Below are positions 1 through 14,300 of a stretch of DNA of 64,000 nucleotides, piece by piece. The DNA is from Lineus longissimus (Eukaryota; Nemertea; Pilidiophora; Heteronemertea; Lineidae): the NCBI RefSeq assembly GCF_910592395.1, contig NC_088319.1:11470001-11534000 (forward strand), written 5' to 3'. How positions within the stretch are numbered: the first letter of the stretch is position 1; the number at the start of each line of letters is the position of its first letter. Position numbers and translations under genes: made by a program. Below the pieces are notes generated by a model. It searched no databases, was not told where the DNA came from, and worked only from the letters and a program-made list of their open reading frames with translations.

Positions 1-1224
1 CATGCTGAAGGAAGCACGTAGTGAAAAGGGACAATAAAATCAATATGGTACCAGCTAAAACTATGGCCCCACTACATGGCCCTGACTGTCTTTAGGGTAT
101 TCAGGGGCATAGCTTACTTTCTGGTAGGGGGCAAAATGACGCTTCTTGATAATTTTCAGCCAAAATCATGGACAGATGTAAATTCTGATTTCTGAGGGGG
201 AATTTGCATATTGAGTCGAGAGCTAAGTGCCAATTACATGTGGGACATTATCTGCTCTATACCAGGGGCGGGTTTAAGGCAGGGCTGACCCGGACCCGGA
301 CCCCTCCCCTATTTTCTGCAGAGTTGACTAGTGAGAAAAATGCTTTAAAACATGCATTATCAAAAGCATATATAGAACTGCTAGACAAGCAGGGGAAGGG
401 TTTCGTATAAAGAAAATGTAGGAAACGAGACCCCTTCCAGATAACCAACTGCACCCAAGCAAATCAGAAGATGAAGATAGATGCAGACCCTTCTTTGTTC
501 CTCAAGTTCCTAGAGATCCAAGGTGGCACAGGGGAGGTGGTTTAAAAAGCAAAATATGATTTTAATTTTTGTTACACTATCTCTTGATGTACCGTACTTG
601 GGTTTCACTTTGGGGATCAAACACTCATGTAATCTACATTCTGGATGAAAAAATTATGTAAACAATTAAATTTATCGAAGACACCAGCGGCATTGCAATT
701 GGGAAGTTCATCTTAAAACAATTTGATGAATGTAAAGAATCAGATTATAGCCCTTCATGATCATCAATTATATCTGAGATAAGGTGGAACAAGAATTGTA
801 GCCACTCAGTGTTGGAAAGAGCTGGTAAATGTTGTACAAATCGAGACTCTAATTGCGCTTGGGCCATAGACTTTCTATAGTTTTGGAAAACGACTGCTAC
901 TCCGAAATCTAGAATCCTTATAATGGGTCCATTATTTTAATACCGAGTACTGACCGCAAATCAAAAAGCAGAGACGTGGCCAGTGCCCAGGGTAAAATTT
1001 GAAGAAAAAGTTCCAAGTGAAAATGTTGTCCTTTGAACTGCCCTAAATTGCAAATATGCCTCCTCTAAAATGAATATTTTTTGTCCGATTTCGAAAATTC
1101 CAAGTTCTACCGAGAGCTTAGGTACAGATATTTCAATTCCTGCTGTCAAATCGAACCCCTCTGAAGAGGAGAAAAACGTAAATCCTTCAAAAATTGAGAA
1201 ATGTATCTTCCCTGTAACACCTAC
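1..1224. other. Left edge, downstream of last visible espin exon
   Basis: This stretch lies downstream, in transcription sense, of the last espin exon I can place. It should be intron, since exon 8 ends at an AAG|GTAGGT donor and the espin family continues for a long charged tail after this point. I find no further exon with good splice signals here, so the rest of the gene is probably to the left of the window. Confidence 0.5.
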
Positions 1225-4200
1225 CTTCTGCCTCTGTTCGTATTCCTTCTTGGCCTTCTCCATCATCTGACGAGCGAGCAGCTGTTTTCGCCATGCGGGA
1301 ACTTCGTTGCCTCGTTGGTCCTTGTCCGACACCTGCTCTAAGAAACTTTCAAATGGCATGTCCGGTGTTAACTGCAAAATAAATTATCAATTACATGTAT
1401 CATCAGCACTATCCCGGGCAGGTTTCTCAGTAAGATGGAAAGCCGGCCTGGAATTCCCAAGTTAATATACACGTATGATTTTCGGCAATCTGGGAAACTG
1501 ATTCTCAAGAGTGAATAGGTCCAAAACCTACCGGAACATTTCCGGAGATCACCGGACTGCCTGGCAACGTTCCAGGTGAAGTCGGCGTCTTCTTTCGCGA
1601 GCTATCGAACACAACGGCAGAATCCTTCTGCACTTTGCGCAACGATGCCACCATGTTGACTGACTTCAGTTCCTCAATGATGCTGTCCGTTTTTGACTTT
1701 TTTTCTTTCAGCAAGCTGTCCGGCCGCTGTTTGAACGGCGACTGCATCGAGCTGTTGAGTTTGTTCGGCGTGCTCTTGTGGGAATCACTAAACTGGTACG
1801 GCTTTGACCTGAAGAATATTAAAGTTACCGCTTTGGGTATGGTAAACCAGCAAATTTTCGCCCCTCTTAATTTTGGGATCAGTAAAGATTTCTGAAAAAC
1901 GAAAGATGACTTTTATTTCAGCGGATTATAAAAATATTTCTGATCAAATATTTTATTGTTGTTTTCTAAAAATACAAAACTAAGTGAAATGAGTGTATTT
2001 CAGCTGGTGGGCTTTTCTTGGTCAGTTTCAAAGATTTTTTCTTAATGCGTGTATCCTGACCCTCCCCTCTTCACCACCCCACCCAACCCCCAGCTTCGCA
2101 TATGCTATTTTCTTTAAATTTCAATTCGTTACAGAGTGGGCGGGGGAGGGGGGCAGGTCCGAATCTAGGCTGAGGGCCAGGCTTAGGGTCAATAGGAAGT
2201 ACATGTACAACAAAACAGGGAAGGTGGCATGCCTATCATAGGGTAAAACGCACAAGTCGTATACATTTTGATCAATAGAAATATCGAGGTGCAAAACACT
2301 CGCCCCTCCTTAAATCTAAGATAAATGTACAACATCCAGACACAAATCTAAATTAATTTCAAAACAACCACAACATTTTAAAATTCTATCCTAGGACGAA
2401 GATACTCCAGCTCGTAGATTTCTAATCCTACGCAAGTTGGTCCACAGAATACGACAAAATCAAACTCACGTACCTACTCTACACACACTGTCGTCAGCGG
2501 TAAGCCAGCTTGTAAATTTCAAATCCTATGCACAAGTTTGTCGACAGAATATGACAAAATCAAACTGACATATTATACTCACACTGTCGTCAACTGCAAG
2601 CCTGCTTGTCAATTTCAACTTCAACACACAAGTTAATAGTCCACAGAACATAACACACACTTTTGTCAACTGTAATCCATCGGCACTGCGGTAATTGGTA
2701 CATGTAATTGACAAGTTGTTGAGGGCAAAACTGTGTCGAAGTTGTGAAATACCAATAACGTGTTTGACATACGGGACCACTTGAGGGCAGAGGGATCAAT
2801 TAGTTGTCAGGCAAATACTCAAGGCTCGAATTTTCACCGAGATTTTTTCAGAAAACGAGTAACAAGTTCCTCAATACTTTGAGAAAACTCAAATCAAGGG
2901 AAGTGTACATGTACATGTAGCGGCATTAAGATATTGACTATTTTTTTCAAATCCTAAACACAAATCCCGAGCACTTGACAAAATGACTTAATACACGCGC
3001 TGTCATCAACTGTATCAAGCCTTTAGCACTGCACGAGTAATTCATCGTCATCGGGAAGAATCTTCATCAAAATTAGTGAAATCAAAAAATGTTTTGACAG
3101 GTGCGCCATCTTTTAAAGAACAAAGGAATCAATTGAATGTCACAGTAATAATCCAAGTTCCCTTAAAAGCAGTTTGAAGATTGGCAAATTGAGTTAAAAC
3201 TTTCAAATCGGTAACTGCAGGACTACATGTATTGGGCTGAACCTCCCACCAATAATTTTCAATTTCTCAAAAACTGAATACCGTCACAGTGTCAGAAGTA
3301 TGTACATGTACATTAAATATTAGTACTAGCATCATACAATTTCCAATTCATCAAAAATTGAATACTGTGGCAGTGTGAGGAGTTTGTATATCAAATATTA
3401 GTATATGCTGAAGTTCTCCTTGAAGTCGAGCACTTAAAGGGGAACGCTGTTCGTGAAAATTGTATTTACCAGTGGGTCAGGCAAATAAGAACACAAGAAG
3501 CCGCAGTGCAGTTACCATGCATACCAATCAGCTAAAACTTAGCATTTATAGTATTTGGTTATCTGTCTATACAACAGCATTATTGAAATTTATATTCTGT
3601 GCATACGTGCTCAATTTTTATTTTTGGAGTTCAATTTTCAAACTGAACGAAAAGAGTAGACCTTTAACATGTGTACATTCATCATCAAACAAAGCGGCAA
3701 TAAAATATAGCCGCTCTCTGTTCTTTAGGCCTACATGTATTCAAGGGCCTTTACTCAGACATCATTTTACTTTATATGTTTTGAACAACTTTCAATGATT
3801 CATGTCTGAGATCATAGTTCAAACTGTGTCAAACACAATGAAAATCTTTGAATGAGCACTGGGTTTTTTCTCTTCTGTGATCTTAAACTAGTACTTGATA
3901 TTGAGTTCAGGCAATGGTAAAAGGGGAAGAATGCAGGCCAAGTGCTTTTTTCCAAGTGCAGTGGCAGACCCAAAAATATTGGAAAGGTAACACAGCCAAT
4001 CTTTGAGAGACCCGCACGGTATGGGACCATGCATGTTCATGACGTGCTATGCCCGTCACCCGCAGGGAAAGGGGTCAAGTAACTACAATGACAAGACACA
4101 GGCAGCAGGTGCAGCCTCACTGGTTCATAGAAGGAGCCCACCATTATCATTTTAACGAAACACACTTACAACACTGTTACAGAACTACAAAAGAGAGACA

Positions 4201-7200
4201 GGGACCAGCAAAAGCAAACTCACGTTTGAGCTTGAGCAAGCCTGAAGTGCGAAAAAATAGCACAATTTGTTAAAACTCAGCAACACTTTGGTGAGCTTCA
4301 TCAATTCAGCCAAACCAGAGTAAGTGCTACATTTTATAGTAAACATAAATAAGGGCTGACCTCCAGGGCTGTAGCTAGCTGCTGCTCATGTGGGGTGAGA
4401 CAGGGAGCAAAAAACCTCTTTTGTCCTCCATCACCCCGAAAATGAGCATGAAAAACATCTTTTTGGGGACCCTAAAGGCAGTGTTATCCCCCATGCCCTC
4501 CCTTCTGGCTACGACCTTGACCTCTTGTCTAGTTGCGCTCAAATCAATGCGGCTTATAGGAGGAAACCTGACCCCTGCGAATGGCTAGGTTGAAGTGAAC
4601 AAAAGACCTACAACACCTTTAAAACACACCACTACTGAGGATGACCATACAGGGCTACTCTAAAGGGTCAACATACTACATTGGTTGCCCACCATAAAAT
4701 GTCTCTGAACGAGATAGTAATTAGTTCTGAAAGTTCTATTCACCATGGTAACCAACATGATGAGATATTCTCTAGGTGCTAACTAGATATCAGGTGGTTT
4801 CTGTAATATTAGGCCTCTAACCCCAACCCACTGAGTGAGAATACATCAGTAAGCCTGATCCACTTGTACAACACAAATTACAAAGGAACGAAACCAGGCC
4901 CAACATATAGTTTCATTCTCCAAGGAAAAAACTTGATACCTAAATATTTCACCAACACCTCTATTCCCGCAAATAAAAAAGGGTGAAAGAACATTTATTT
5001 CATCAAAATAACTAAACGAGCCTGACAAACGTAGATCACTATAATATTACTCCTATATTGTAAATCCCTGAAAGTACCAATCCAAAATATTTCAATTTGC
5101 AGAAAATGACTTACCCAAGACTAACATAGAGTCTGTGCGATGTTTAATTTGATGGAAATGAGAGACTAATAATATAACTTGACGGTATAAAGGCCAAAGT
5201 GAATAGAATCTGTAATGATGTTAAATGTGTTAGAAGATATTTTTGAGAAGGTGATAGGGGCCACAGACCAATGGGGGGGGGGGGGATCCTGGCTTCAGTA
5301 TGAAGGTCCAGGCAGGCAAGGACAGTATTTTCATATCATCCTTACAAGCAGCAAGCACAAACGACCTGCGATAATCATTGATTGATAATGGAGAGACATG
5401 ACTTGATTGTGAACAACAAAAGCTGAGGGAACAACGCCCCTACTTACTTGGCAACATTCTCCTTAACTGAGCCGACTGCTGGCACCGGTGGGGCAGGTGG
5501 TGCCAGGGAAGGTGGTGTCGGTGGTGGCATTGGTGGAGGAGGCGGTGGAACATGCGCACTATCCGTCTGGTCAGAATAACCTGACGCAACGCTCTTGCTC
5601 TGCACCCTCAAACTCTGCCGACGAATCTGATCCTCGAACGTCGAGGAATTCTGCACAGGTGGCCCTGCAGATGGGGCGAGGCCAACGGCCGGTGCAGGCT
5701 GATTATATGCCATCTGGTCCCTCTGTTCAGACCAGTGGGCACCGTAACCAGATTCGCCGTTTTCCTGATTCTGCGGGAATCTTCCGAGAACAGAGCGGTT
5801 TCGTTGATTTGATGGTGGGGCAAGTTGAGAAGGTGACTGCGGGCCATAATTCTCCTCCTTCTGGTGATATGAATTGCGTTGATGATGGTCGGAGTGCGAT
5901 CTTTGCATATTGTTTTCATGTTCCACCCTGTGGTCCGGGTACGACAACGTACTCAGCGACGATGTAGTTGATGATATATCGCTGTGCGTGTCGCTCAAGA
6001 TGGTAGATGGCGGATAGCTGACAGGGCGCGTTGGTTGCGACATCTGTTGGTAGTTCACGGTCTCGCCAGTCTCCGCTGAGAAGCACTGTCTCTTGGCAGG
6101 AGCAACACCAGTGTTCGTTCTATGAACCTCAACTTCAACTGGAAAAAGACCAAAAAATCAACTAATTTTGTTGAGAAAAAATATTTGCGTCACTCAGTAA
6201 TGTATAAATGGGATGGAAAGAAATAAAACTCATTTAATCAGCTGATTAGAACGAAGCACATAAATGCCAGAAACCAAAAGATTTCTTGTATCCCGGCAAA
6301 TTGAGTCTGGACTTAAGTTTTTGGTTGGCCAGATTGACAACCCACTCACTAAGTCGATACAAAATTTCGTTTTTTTCAGTTGAAGCATTCTTCAGTTACT
6401 TGATCATGTTGATGGAAATAAGAAGTTTTAGATGTTAGCAATGTTAATGATGGTGTTATATTATTCTAATTCAGGTATGAGCCATGTTAGTTGCAAGCAG
6501 ATAGCAGCTCTTGGTGTTAATAGTTGCAAGCAGATAACAGTTCTTGTTACCAGTTCTGGTGTTAAAGCCATGTTATTGGGAAGCAGATAAGTTATAGTCA
6601 CCAGTTCAAGTGTTAGCCATAAGTTAGTGGCAAACAGACAAACGTTTCTGCTACATGTACCAGTTCTATATACTAGTGTTCGCCAGGTCATAGTGGGAAG
6701 CAGATAAGTTGTTACCAGTTACTAGTGTTATAGCCTTATAGCACGTCATTTTTTGTTAAGTTCAGGTGAAGCCATTCTTGCTCCCAGTTCTAGCCTTAGC
6801 CATGTTAGTTAAATGCTAAAAGCCGTAGTTGCGAGCAGATATCAATTCTTGCTACCAGTTCAGGTGTTAGAGTCATAGTTGCGAGCATATATCAATTCTT
6901 ACTACCGGTTTAGGTGTTATAGCAATAGTTGCGAGCATATATCAATTCTTACTACCGGTTTAGGTGTTATATTCTAAAATACCTTGGTACCGTAAAGTCA
7001 ACTTTTAAATGGAAAATGCATAAGCCTCGTTCTGAGAGTGGAGTGTTTTGGACACGCAACCAAGATGCTCTACCAAAGTTCCCTCGGGTTGCACTAAAAT
7101 GTGGAACCATGCACACAGCTCACTTCAGAAGTTTGAGGCTCTCAAAACACTGCTTCAAACACAAATCAGCCAAGGAAGCATCAACCACCCGAAGTTTTTT

Positions 7201-10200
7201 AATGAGCACTACACATATTTGCTGAGAAAAACGCTCCAAATAGCCCATTTGCGCGGATTTTAGCGTTTTTTGAGCGAGCCGATCCGGACTTCCTATACGG
7301 GCTGCCGTAACATAATGTAAACAACGGCGCTACCGGCGCTCCGGGCAGGCGATGGATGGAATTTGCCAAATTCGCACATATTCAAGTTATTTCGTGGCCT
7401 ATCTTTTTAAGTTTGAGGTATTTTAGAATAGAAATTGAACCCTCGGCTTCGGACCTTGGTTGAGTTACCAAGACACTCTCGGGTGGAGCTAAAATTTCGT
7501 CCAAACCCTCGCCTGTCGGCTCGGGCTTGGACTGTATTTTAGCTCCACCCTCGAGTGTCTTGGTAAATCAACCAAGGTCCTCCGCCTCGGGTTCAATTCC
7601 TTAAGCAATAGTTGCGAGCAGATATCAATTCTTACTACCAGTTTAGGTGTTAGAGTCATAGTTGCGAGCAGATATCAATTCTTACTACCGGTTTAGGTGT
7701 TATAGCAATAGTTGCGAGCAGATATCAATTCTTACTACCGGTTTAGGTGTTATAGCAATAGTTGCGAGCAGATATCAATTCTTACTACCGGTTTAGGTGT
7801 TATAGCAATAGTTGCGAGCAGATATCAATTCTTACTACCGGTTTAGGTGTTATAGCAATAGTTGCGAGCATATATCAATTCTTACTACCGGTTTAAGTGT
7901 TATAGCAATAGTTGCGAGCAGATATCAATTCTTACTACCAGTTTAGGTGTTATAGCCATAGATGCAAGCAGATATCTGTTCTTGTAACCAATTAAAGTAA
8001 TTCATAACCGTAGTCAATGATACTTTCAAGCTTGCACATCTTGTTAAGTTCAGTTGAAGCAATGTTAGTCGCAAGAGGATATAAAGAGCTTGGTTAGTTT
8101 TTGTCACCAGTATGATCTGCCAACTTGGCTTACCTATGAGGGTCGTTGGGACACAAGACCCAGGCTCATCTGAAAACATTCAACAGTTCTATAAATCTCA
8201 CTATATTCATTTTCAAGAGAGCTCTTTGGGAGAGAAAAAAGCGCTCTTAGACTGCACTGGGTCAACCACACTGTCGATGTCAAGTCAAGGAGAACAGTCA
8301 ACAAACACTGGCCTACTTCAAAAGTGTATTATCTATTCCTCATCAAACTTGTTTTGGGCAGTGACATCCTACTGTGACTCCATCTATCAGTTTATTGTTA
8401 CAACCCACACTTAACATTCTCATCTTGCCCACCATACATGCATGACAATGGTATTGGTATTATAAGGGTTGACAACAGCCACTACCATTTTGGTAAGAGC
8501 TTGAAATTCTAAAGCAATTAGAACTTATTTCCTAGCACAAAATTAGCACTCACTTCATTTTTGGCTCTTAGTCTCATCTGAAAGACTCCAGAATATTCGT
8601 ACGCTGTGTTGAGAACAGCCAGGAATTTTAGTTCCTTGAAAGCCACGCCAGTTAATCCAGATATTCAATCCTGGGTTCTCCCCAGGATCGAACATGGCCC
8701 CTGTTGCGTGGTAGCTTAAGCAGTGTTAACCACTAGGCTATGAGGCTCCTTATAACCAAGGCCATTAACTGATCTTCTAACTTAAATCCTTCGATTTGAT
8801 TTTTAACATACTACATTCTATGTACTTCAAGAGTTTCAAAATCAATAACTTTCAATGGAATTTTATGACAGCAACCACTCTCAACTGGTTAAATTCCACT
8901 CGGCGATAAAGAAATTCGACCCCTCCCAACATCACCATATAATTAAACACAGTGAAAGTAATACACACCAAAATCACCTGATTACCATGGTAACGTATTG
9001 ATTGGCAAATCTACGCACGAAATCAGGTAATGATCAGACACAACCAGTTGCAGCCACTTTTTGTTGTATATTGCAATATCGTTTGTGTGTTTGGAAAATC
9101 CAAGTGGGCAGGGAAAGTGTTATATGATCAACTGCGTGAGTGATATTAAAAAGTTTGACACTGCCATGGTAATCTGTGCTAGAGAAAGTTTCAGCAATAT
9201 GAAATCATCTCCAATACGGTTCATGAATATCTGAATCATCCTCTGCAACATGTGTAATAAGGAAACCTCTTGATAAAGAACAGCTCTTGTCAGTCCCGAG
9301 CGTGTCCAAATTGAGAGGTACCACTGTACTTTGAATGTGATTCAGATATTCACGGTGAAGAGAAGCGTCAGAAAATCTAATTTTCCTTGTGCCTAAAGAC
9401 TCTAATGCACAACACTGCGTCTTACGATCTTGAATTCTGCGATCAGAATGGCCTTTCCTGGAACTCTGTGTACTTCTTAGATCTGAATTTAAACCTGTCC
9501 AGAAGAAATGATATGTGATCCTCTCAGAAAGTGGAGTTTGCCACAAAAAAGTTTGCAATTATAATTTCCCATAATTTCTACAAATATTGTGATTCTGCCA
9601 GGGGCCGGTAGTGTTTACAATACATTCTGGCTGTAAACAGCATTTTCAATACGTCCACTTTTCTCAAAAATCGTTTATTAAAAATAAGTACATGTTCGAT
9701 TTTCAGAATGTCCATTTTTGCCTCACTTTCATCGCATGTCCGATGCGAGAATGGACCAAAGATGTCTCACTTTCCAAATGCAAATCAAACAGTGGTGTTT
9801 TTTAACATTCGGGGTGCTTGCACCTGCTCAGGAGGCTGTGCTATTGCCATAAAACCACATGATATACAACTGTGAATATGTTCATACATACCGTCATCGA
9901 AGTCCATCCGGCCGTTGGTATTGTTCATCCTGCTGTGACCGTTCATCCCATCATGGCCGTTCATCCCGTTATTTATACCATTCATCCCACCATTTATACC
10001 ATTCATCCCGTTATCTGTACCGTTCATCCCACCATTTATACCATTCATCCCGTTTTGACCATTCATCCCGCCAGTCGTGTAACCATTCCCATTATTTTGA
10101 TTGGTGGCGTTGTACAAGTGGCCGTTGGGCTCCTGAAATATCATGGGGTGATTTAGATACTTTGACATTTTTGACAAATCTAGAATCTTACATGTAGTTT

Positions 10201-11307
10201 TTATTTTCCTTCAGGGTTTCCGCCAGGATTAAATTCGATGGGGAGCAAAAAAAGTGTTTCTTTTCTTAATGAAATGGCCAGGGCCATTGTGCTCACCTCA
10301 TGTGGAGGAAAGATGGATAAAGAGCATGGTATTGTGTCATGTAGTGTTAGGTTTGATGTAGGTCCAAGCAATTACAATTTCCCCAAAATGGCCAATTTAC
10401 ATAACATTTGACCTCTGTGACCTTGAAAAGTAGGTCAAATCAAAGAAGACCCGGGTGACACATTGAATGGTTGTTAGAATTAGATGTACCTATGATATAA
10501 AATTGGTGCCAATCGGGCAAGTCATTACTAGGAATAATGGCATTTTGAAGAATTTAGGATTTGGCCCCCTCCCTGGAGGCCAAACGGCAAATCAGATCGC
10601 ACGAAACTTCGGTACCTGAGATCATCTGACCAAGGGGTACATGTGTACTTAATTTGTGATCAATAGTCATTGCAGTTAAGAAACGTGCCATAGTTACGGC
10701 CTGACGGCGAATTTACGCCATTTGACCTCTGTGACCTTGACAAGAAGGTCAAATTAAAAACCTGGGTGACATATACTGTATGGTGGTTAGATGTACCCAT
10801 GATATCAAATTGGTGGCAATCGGGCAAGAAGTTAAGGAATAATCACATTTTTAAGGTTTTTGGATTTTGCCCCCTGGTGGTCAAGTGGTGAATCATATTG
10901 GACCAAACTTCGGTCCCTGAGATCACCTGACTAAGGGGTAAATGTGTACCAAATTTGGTATCAATAGTCATTGCAGTTTAGAAACGTGCCATCGTTACAT
11001 CCTAACGGCCAATTTACACCATTTGACCTCTGTGACCTTGAAAAGGAGGTCAAATCAAAAACCCGGAGGATATATGATGCACCTTTGCTAGAAGTACCTA
11101 CCATATTTTTTTCAAAATTTCCCGACTACTATTAAGGGAGATATTGCATATTTTCACTTTTAACGTTTGGCCCCCTGGTGGCCAAACCTTGAAACGAATC
11201 GGACCGAAACTTGGTCTCCAAGGTGTCATTACATAAGGGTACATGTGTACCAAGTTTCAACTCAATAGCTCTAACAGTTACGAAACGTGCCCTGCTAACG
11301 GACGACG

Positions 11308-11354
<47 letters not shown>

Positions 11355-14300
11355 ACGACGGACGCCACGGTATGGGATAAGCTCACCTCTGCTAAGAGGT
11401 GAGCTAAAAAGGGTAAATGACCCCACCTGAGACGTTTTTTGGCCCTAAAACCGCTACAATTGGCTCCCAAATGCTCTTATTTTACATACCAAATCATGAA
11501 AATTACTCATTTGACAGTAAAACAAACTTCAGTGCTCAAAATTAACGGGGGGATACTCCCCCCTTGAAATATTTTAGGGGGGATGAATCCCCCCCATCCC
11601 CGCCTCTGGCGGAAACCCTGTCCTTCATCAACCATAATGGTAGAATAAATGTATTACACGCGCCATACACCCATCCAATTCAATCATGTCACTGCACTCA
11701 TCGCTGACTTTACTTCTAACTCTGGGGCCAACACGCCAGACATTAGGCCAAAGGAATTCCTCCATGGCGAGCGGGTGGAGCCATGCCATATAATTGGGGG
11801 TTCAATACAATAAACCTGGTCAAAATTGACATTACGTTTCTCATTAAAAAGTATCTTCTTTTAACCCTTTTAGTGTCACTCTCAACCTCAGGTCGAGATG
11901 GAAAAGCTACCCCGTTAGTGTCACTCTCGACCTGAGGTCGACAGGGGATATAACGTTAGAAAACAGCATGTACATCGTTTCAGCATTGTCCAGTCCGTGT
12001 TTTATATCTACCTTTCGAAAGAGCCAATCAAATCTGATCGTTTGGTACCGAATACTCATATGCTTTCTACAGTGATATTTCCCGCAATTTCGCTCTGAAA
12101 ATCAAACCAGCGGAAACACCGAATTCTGACGATAGTTCAAAATCACATTTTCACCCCAAAAAATAACCAATTCATGTTGAAATTTCTTTAGCTTCATCCA
12201 GGATAGTGTACTAAACAATTATCAGAAGAGATCTGCTACAAACAATTACTAAAGTACATTTTAGAAAATTATTTCAAAGAAATCGTCAGAATTTGCGAGT
12301 TTTTCACAAATTGTCATGGTTTTCACCCAAAAATGAAATGACATATATGCATTCAACTGGTACCATCCTTTGCTCCAGGCAATTGCCTACAAACTTTTCA
12401 ATCACTGTAAAGTGATAGAAGTGAACACTTCTGAGCTACAAGGCTTCATAAAAGAGTTACCTAAAAGCTGCTAAAACTCAAAAACATGCTTGACATTCTG
12501 GGGTAGGAAAATGTAAAACATGGTTGACACTAAAAGGGTTAAAAAGAACAACTTCCCCACTGGTGGCAAAATATATTTTCTTCAGTCCTGTCACCTGGGA
12601 GGCAACTCATGAACTAAATTGTTTCTGTCGGTTGAAGAGCAGTTGAAATGATTTTCTGGTAATACTGATGTCAATATATTGAGTTAAGGCGCAACTAAAT
12701 TTTGCTGGATCTTTTATTACATGTGAAGTACAGAGCACTATACGTTTCACGTTAACACCAGAGGATTTTTGCTCTGCCCCCAAAATGCTGTCATGACTTC
12801 AAACTAAGCTCCTTTTTGGACAATGTTGGATTTGGCCCACGGCCTTTAGGGAAGACTGGCAGCGATTTTCCACAATTACGCTGAAATATGAAACCCGTCA
12901 CAGCAAAACGAGTCGCATGTCACTCTGAGCTTTGCAGGTTGAGATGGACTGGTCATTATTTTCACTGTTGTCTGCCTTTTGAGAAATCTGAGTTCATCAA
13001 TTTCTTCCATATCTCCTGGTGTCATTTAGGCTCATCTTCTGTGCGACGTGCACCCCATTTTGCTGCGACAGGTCACACATAATAAACAAGACAAGTTCCT
13101 TACAGAAGGTCTGAACTGCCTGATCAAGATGGCACACTCTCTATGAAGGCAGTGTTCGGCCAATTCTTCTGCTGTCAGGCCGTTGTTATCAGCAAGAGAC
13201 GGATCGCAGCCGTGCTCCAGTAAGATGGTAATACTCTGAAGAAAGAATTAGATTTTGGATATTTACTCACAGAAATCCTCACCCTAAAATGTCCCTTCCT
13301 GCGTCAGGTCTGTATGACAACTGCCTATGTCAGTGCACATGACGTATCGTGGACAGAATGATGTTACATGTTGGTATATCTGTCTTTTTTCTACAAGCAA
13401 ATCATGTCCAACTCAAACAAACATATTCCAAAACATGAGGTGGGAGATAGGGTGTTAAAGCCAGATATGCATTGATAGTAACTATTAAAATCACGATGGG
13501 CACCAAGAAAAATCCAGTTTTTCGGCCGTTGGTTTTTGGATATTCGTGACTAGCTAAACCTTTGCCAAAGACGAGCCAATAGCATTCCGCGACGTTACTA
13601 TTTATAGCTCACAAGGTCATTTGAATAAGATATTGATGACGCTTTAGTCATGTGACAGTCAGACATCGACACTTATTTCTACGCATCTGAGCTTATTTCA
13701 AAGTCAATTATCTTTGACCCTGCATTGTTTTTAGCATGAATGATACCATAGAGTCAGAGAGAGAAATATTCAGAACAATTATGTAGTATTTCCAACACTT
13801 GGACATGTGCCAGATTGAATCTAACTGCCCTAGTTAGAAAGCCTAAATCCATTATGAAACCGCATGTTTGTCCGACATTGCCTGTAATTCAGCGATGGGG
13901 AAATAGAGGGCAGCAGCTGCAGTGACGTCATTATTGCGGAATGCTATTTCAAAATGCGTTTCATATTTTCAATCAAAAACTCACCTCCATTTGCCCGTGT
14001 TCTGCAGCATCATGTAAGGGCGAGCCGCCCAGGTTATCGAGCAGAATTTTCCCGCCATTAAGCAACAGCCATGTTAATAGTTTGGTGTGGCCCTTGCTGG
14101 CGGCAAAGTGAATCGGGGTAGTGCCTTCACAGTCCCGCTCATTGGGATCACTGTACTGGTCATTCACCTGAGAAAAATAACATTTCACCAGTAAACAAAC
14201 CCACCTAGTAAGAAAACCCGTCTCAGCTCAGCTGTTTGATTAGGTTGCAATGGCATGCCAGCGAAGGGTTAAGAGTAATGAGAAAGAGAGGGTGGGACTG

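Larger units (their letters stand above)
6470..7970. repeat. 50-bp tandem array in espin intron 5
   Basis: The unit reads gttgcgagcagatatcaatt followed by cttactaccggtttaggtgttatagcaata, 50 bp. It is nearly perfect from about 7610 to 7960, with period exactly 50 on the printed lines, and more diverged between about 6470 and 6970. The array is interrupted by a 633-bp insertion block at 6971-7603. The pattern of a homogeneous right side and a decayed left side is typical of an old array that kept expanding at one end. Confidence 0.9.

Noticed and set aside
5488-5967. Long plus-strand open frame opposite espin exon 6
   Set aside because: It is the antisense shadow of a Pro/Ser/Gln-rich exon whose minus-strand frame joins both neighbouring exons in phase.
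9205-9558. 117-codon minus-strand open frame in espin intron 5
   Set aside because: It includes a MITE fragment (9264-9340) and lacks a donor matching the required phase, so it is not a convincing espin cassette exon.
11132-11470. Arg-rich reading frame across the GAC repeat
   Set aside because: It is produced by the (GAC)n microsatellite within a transposon.
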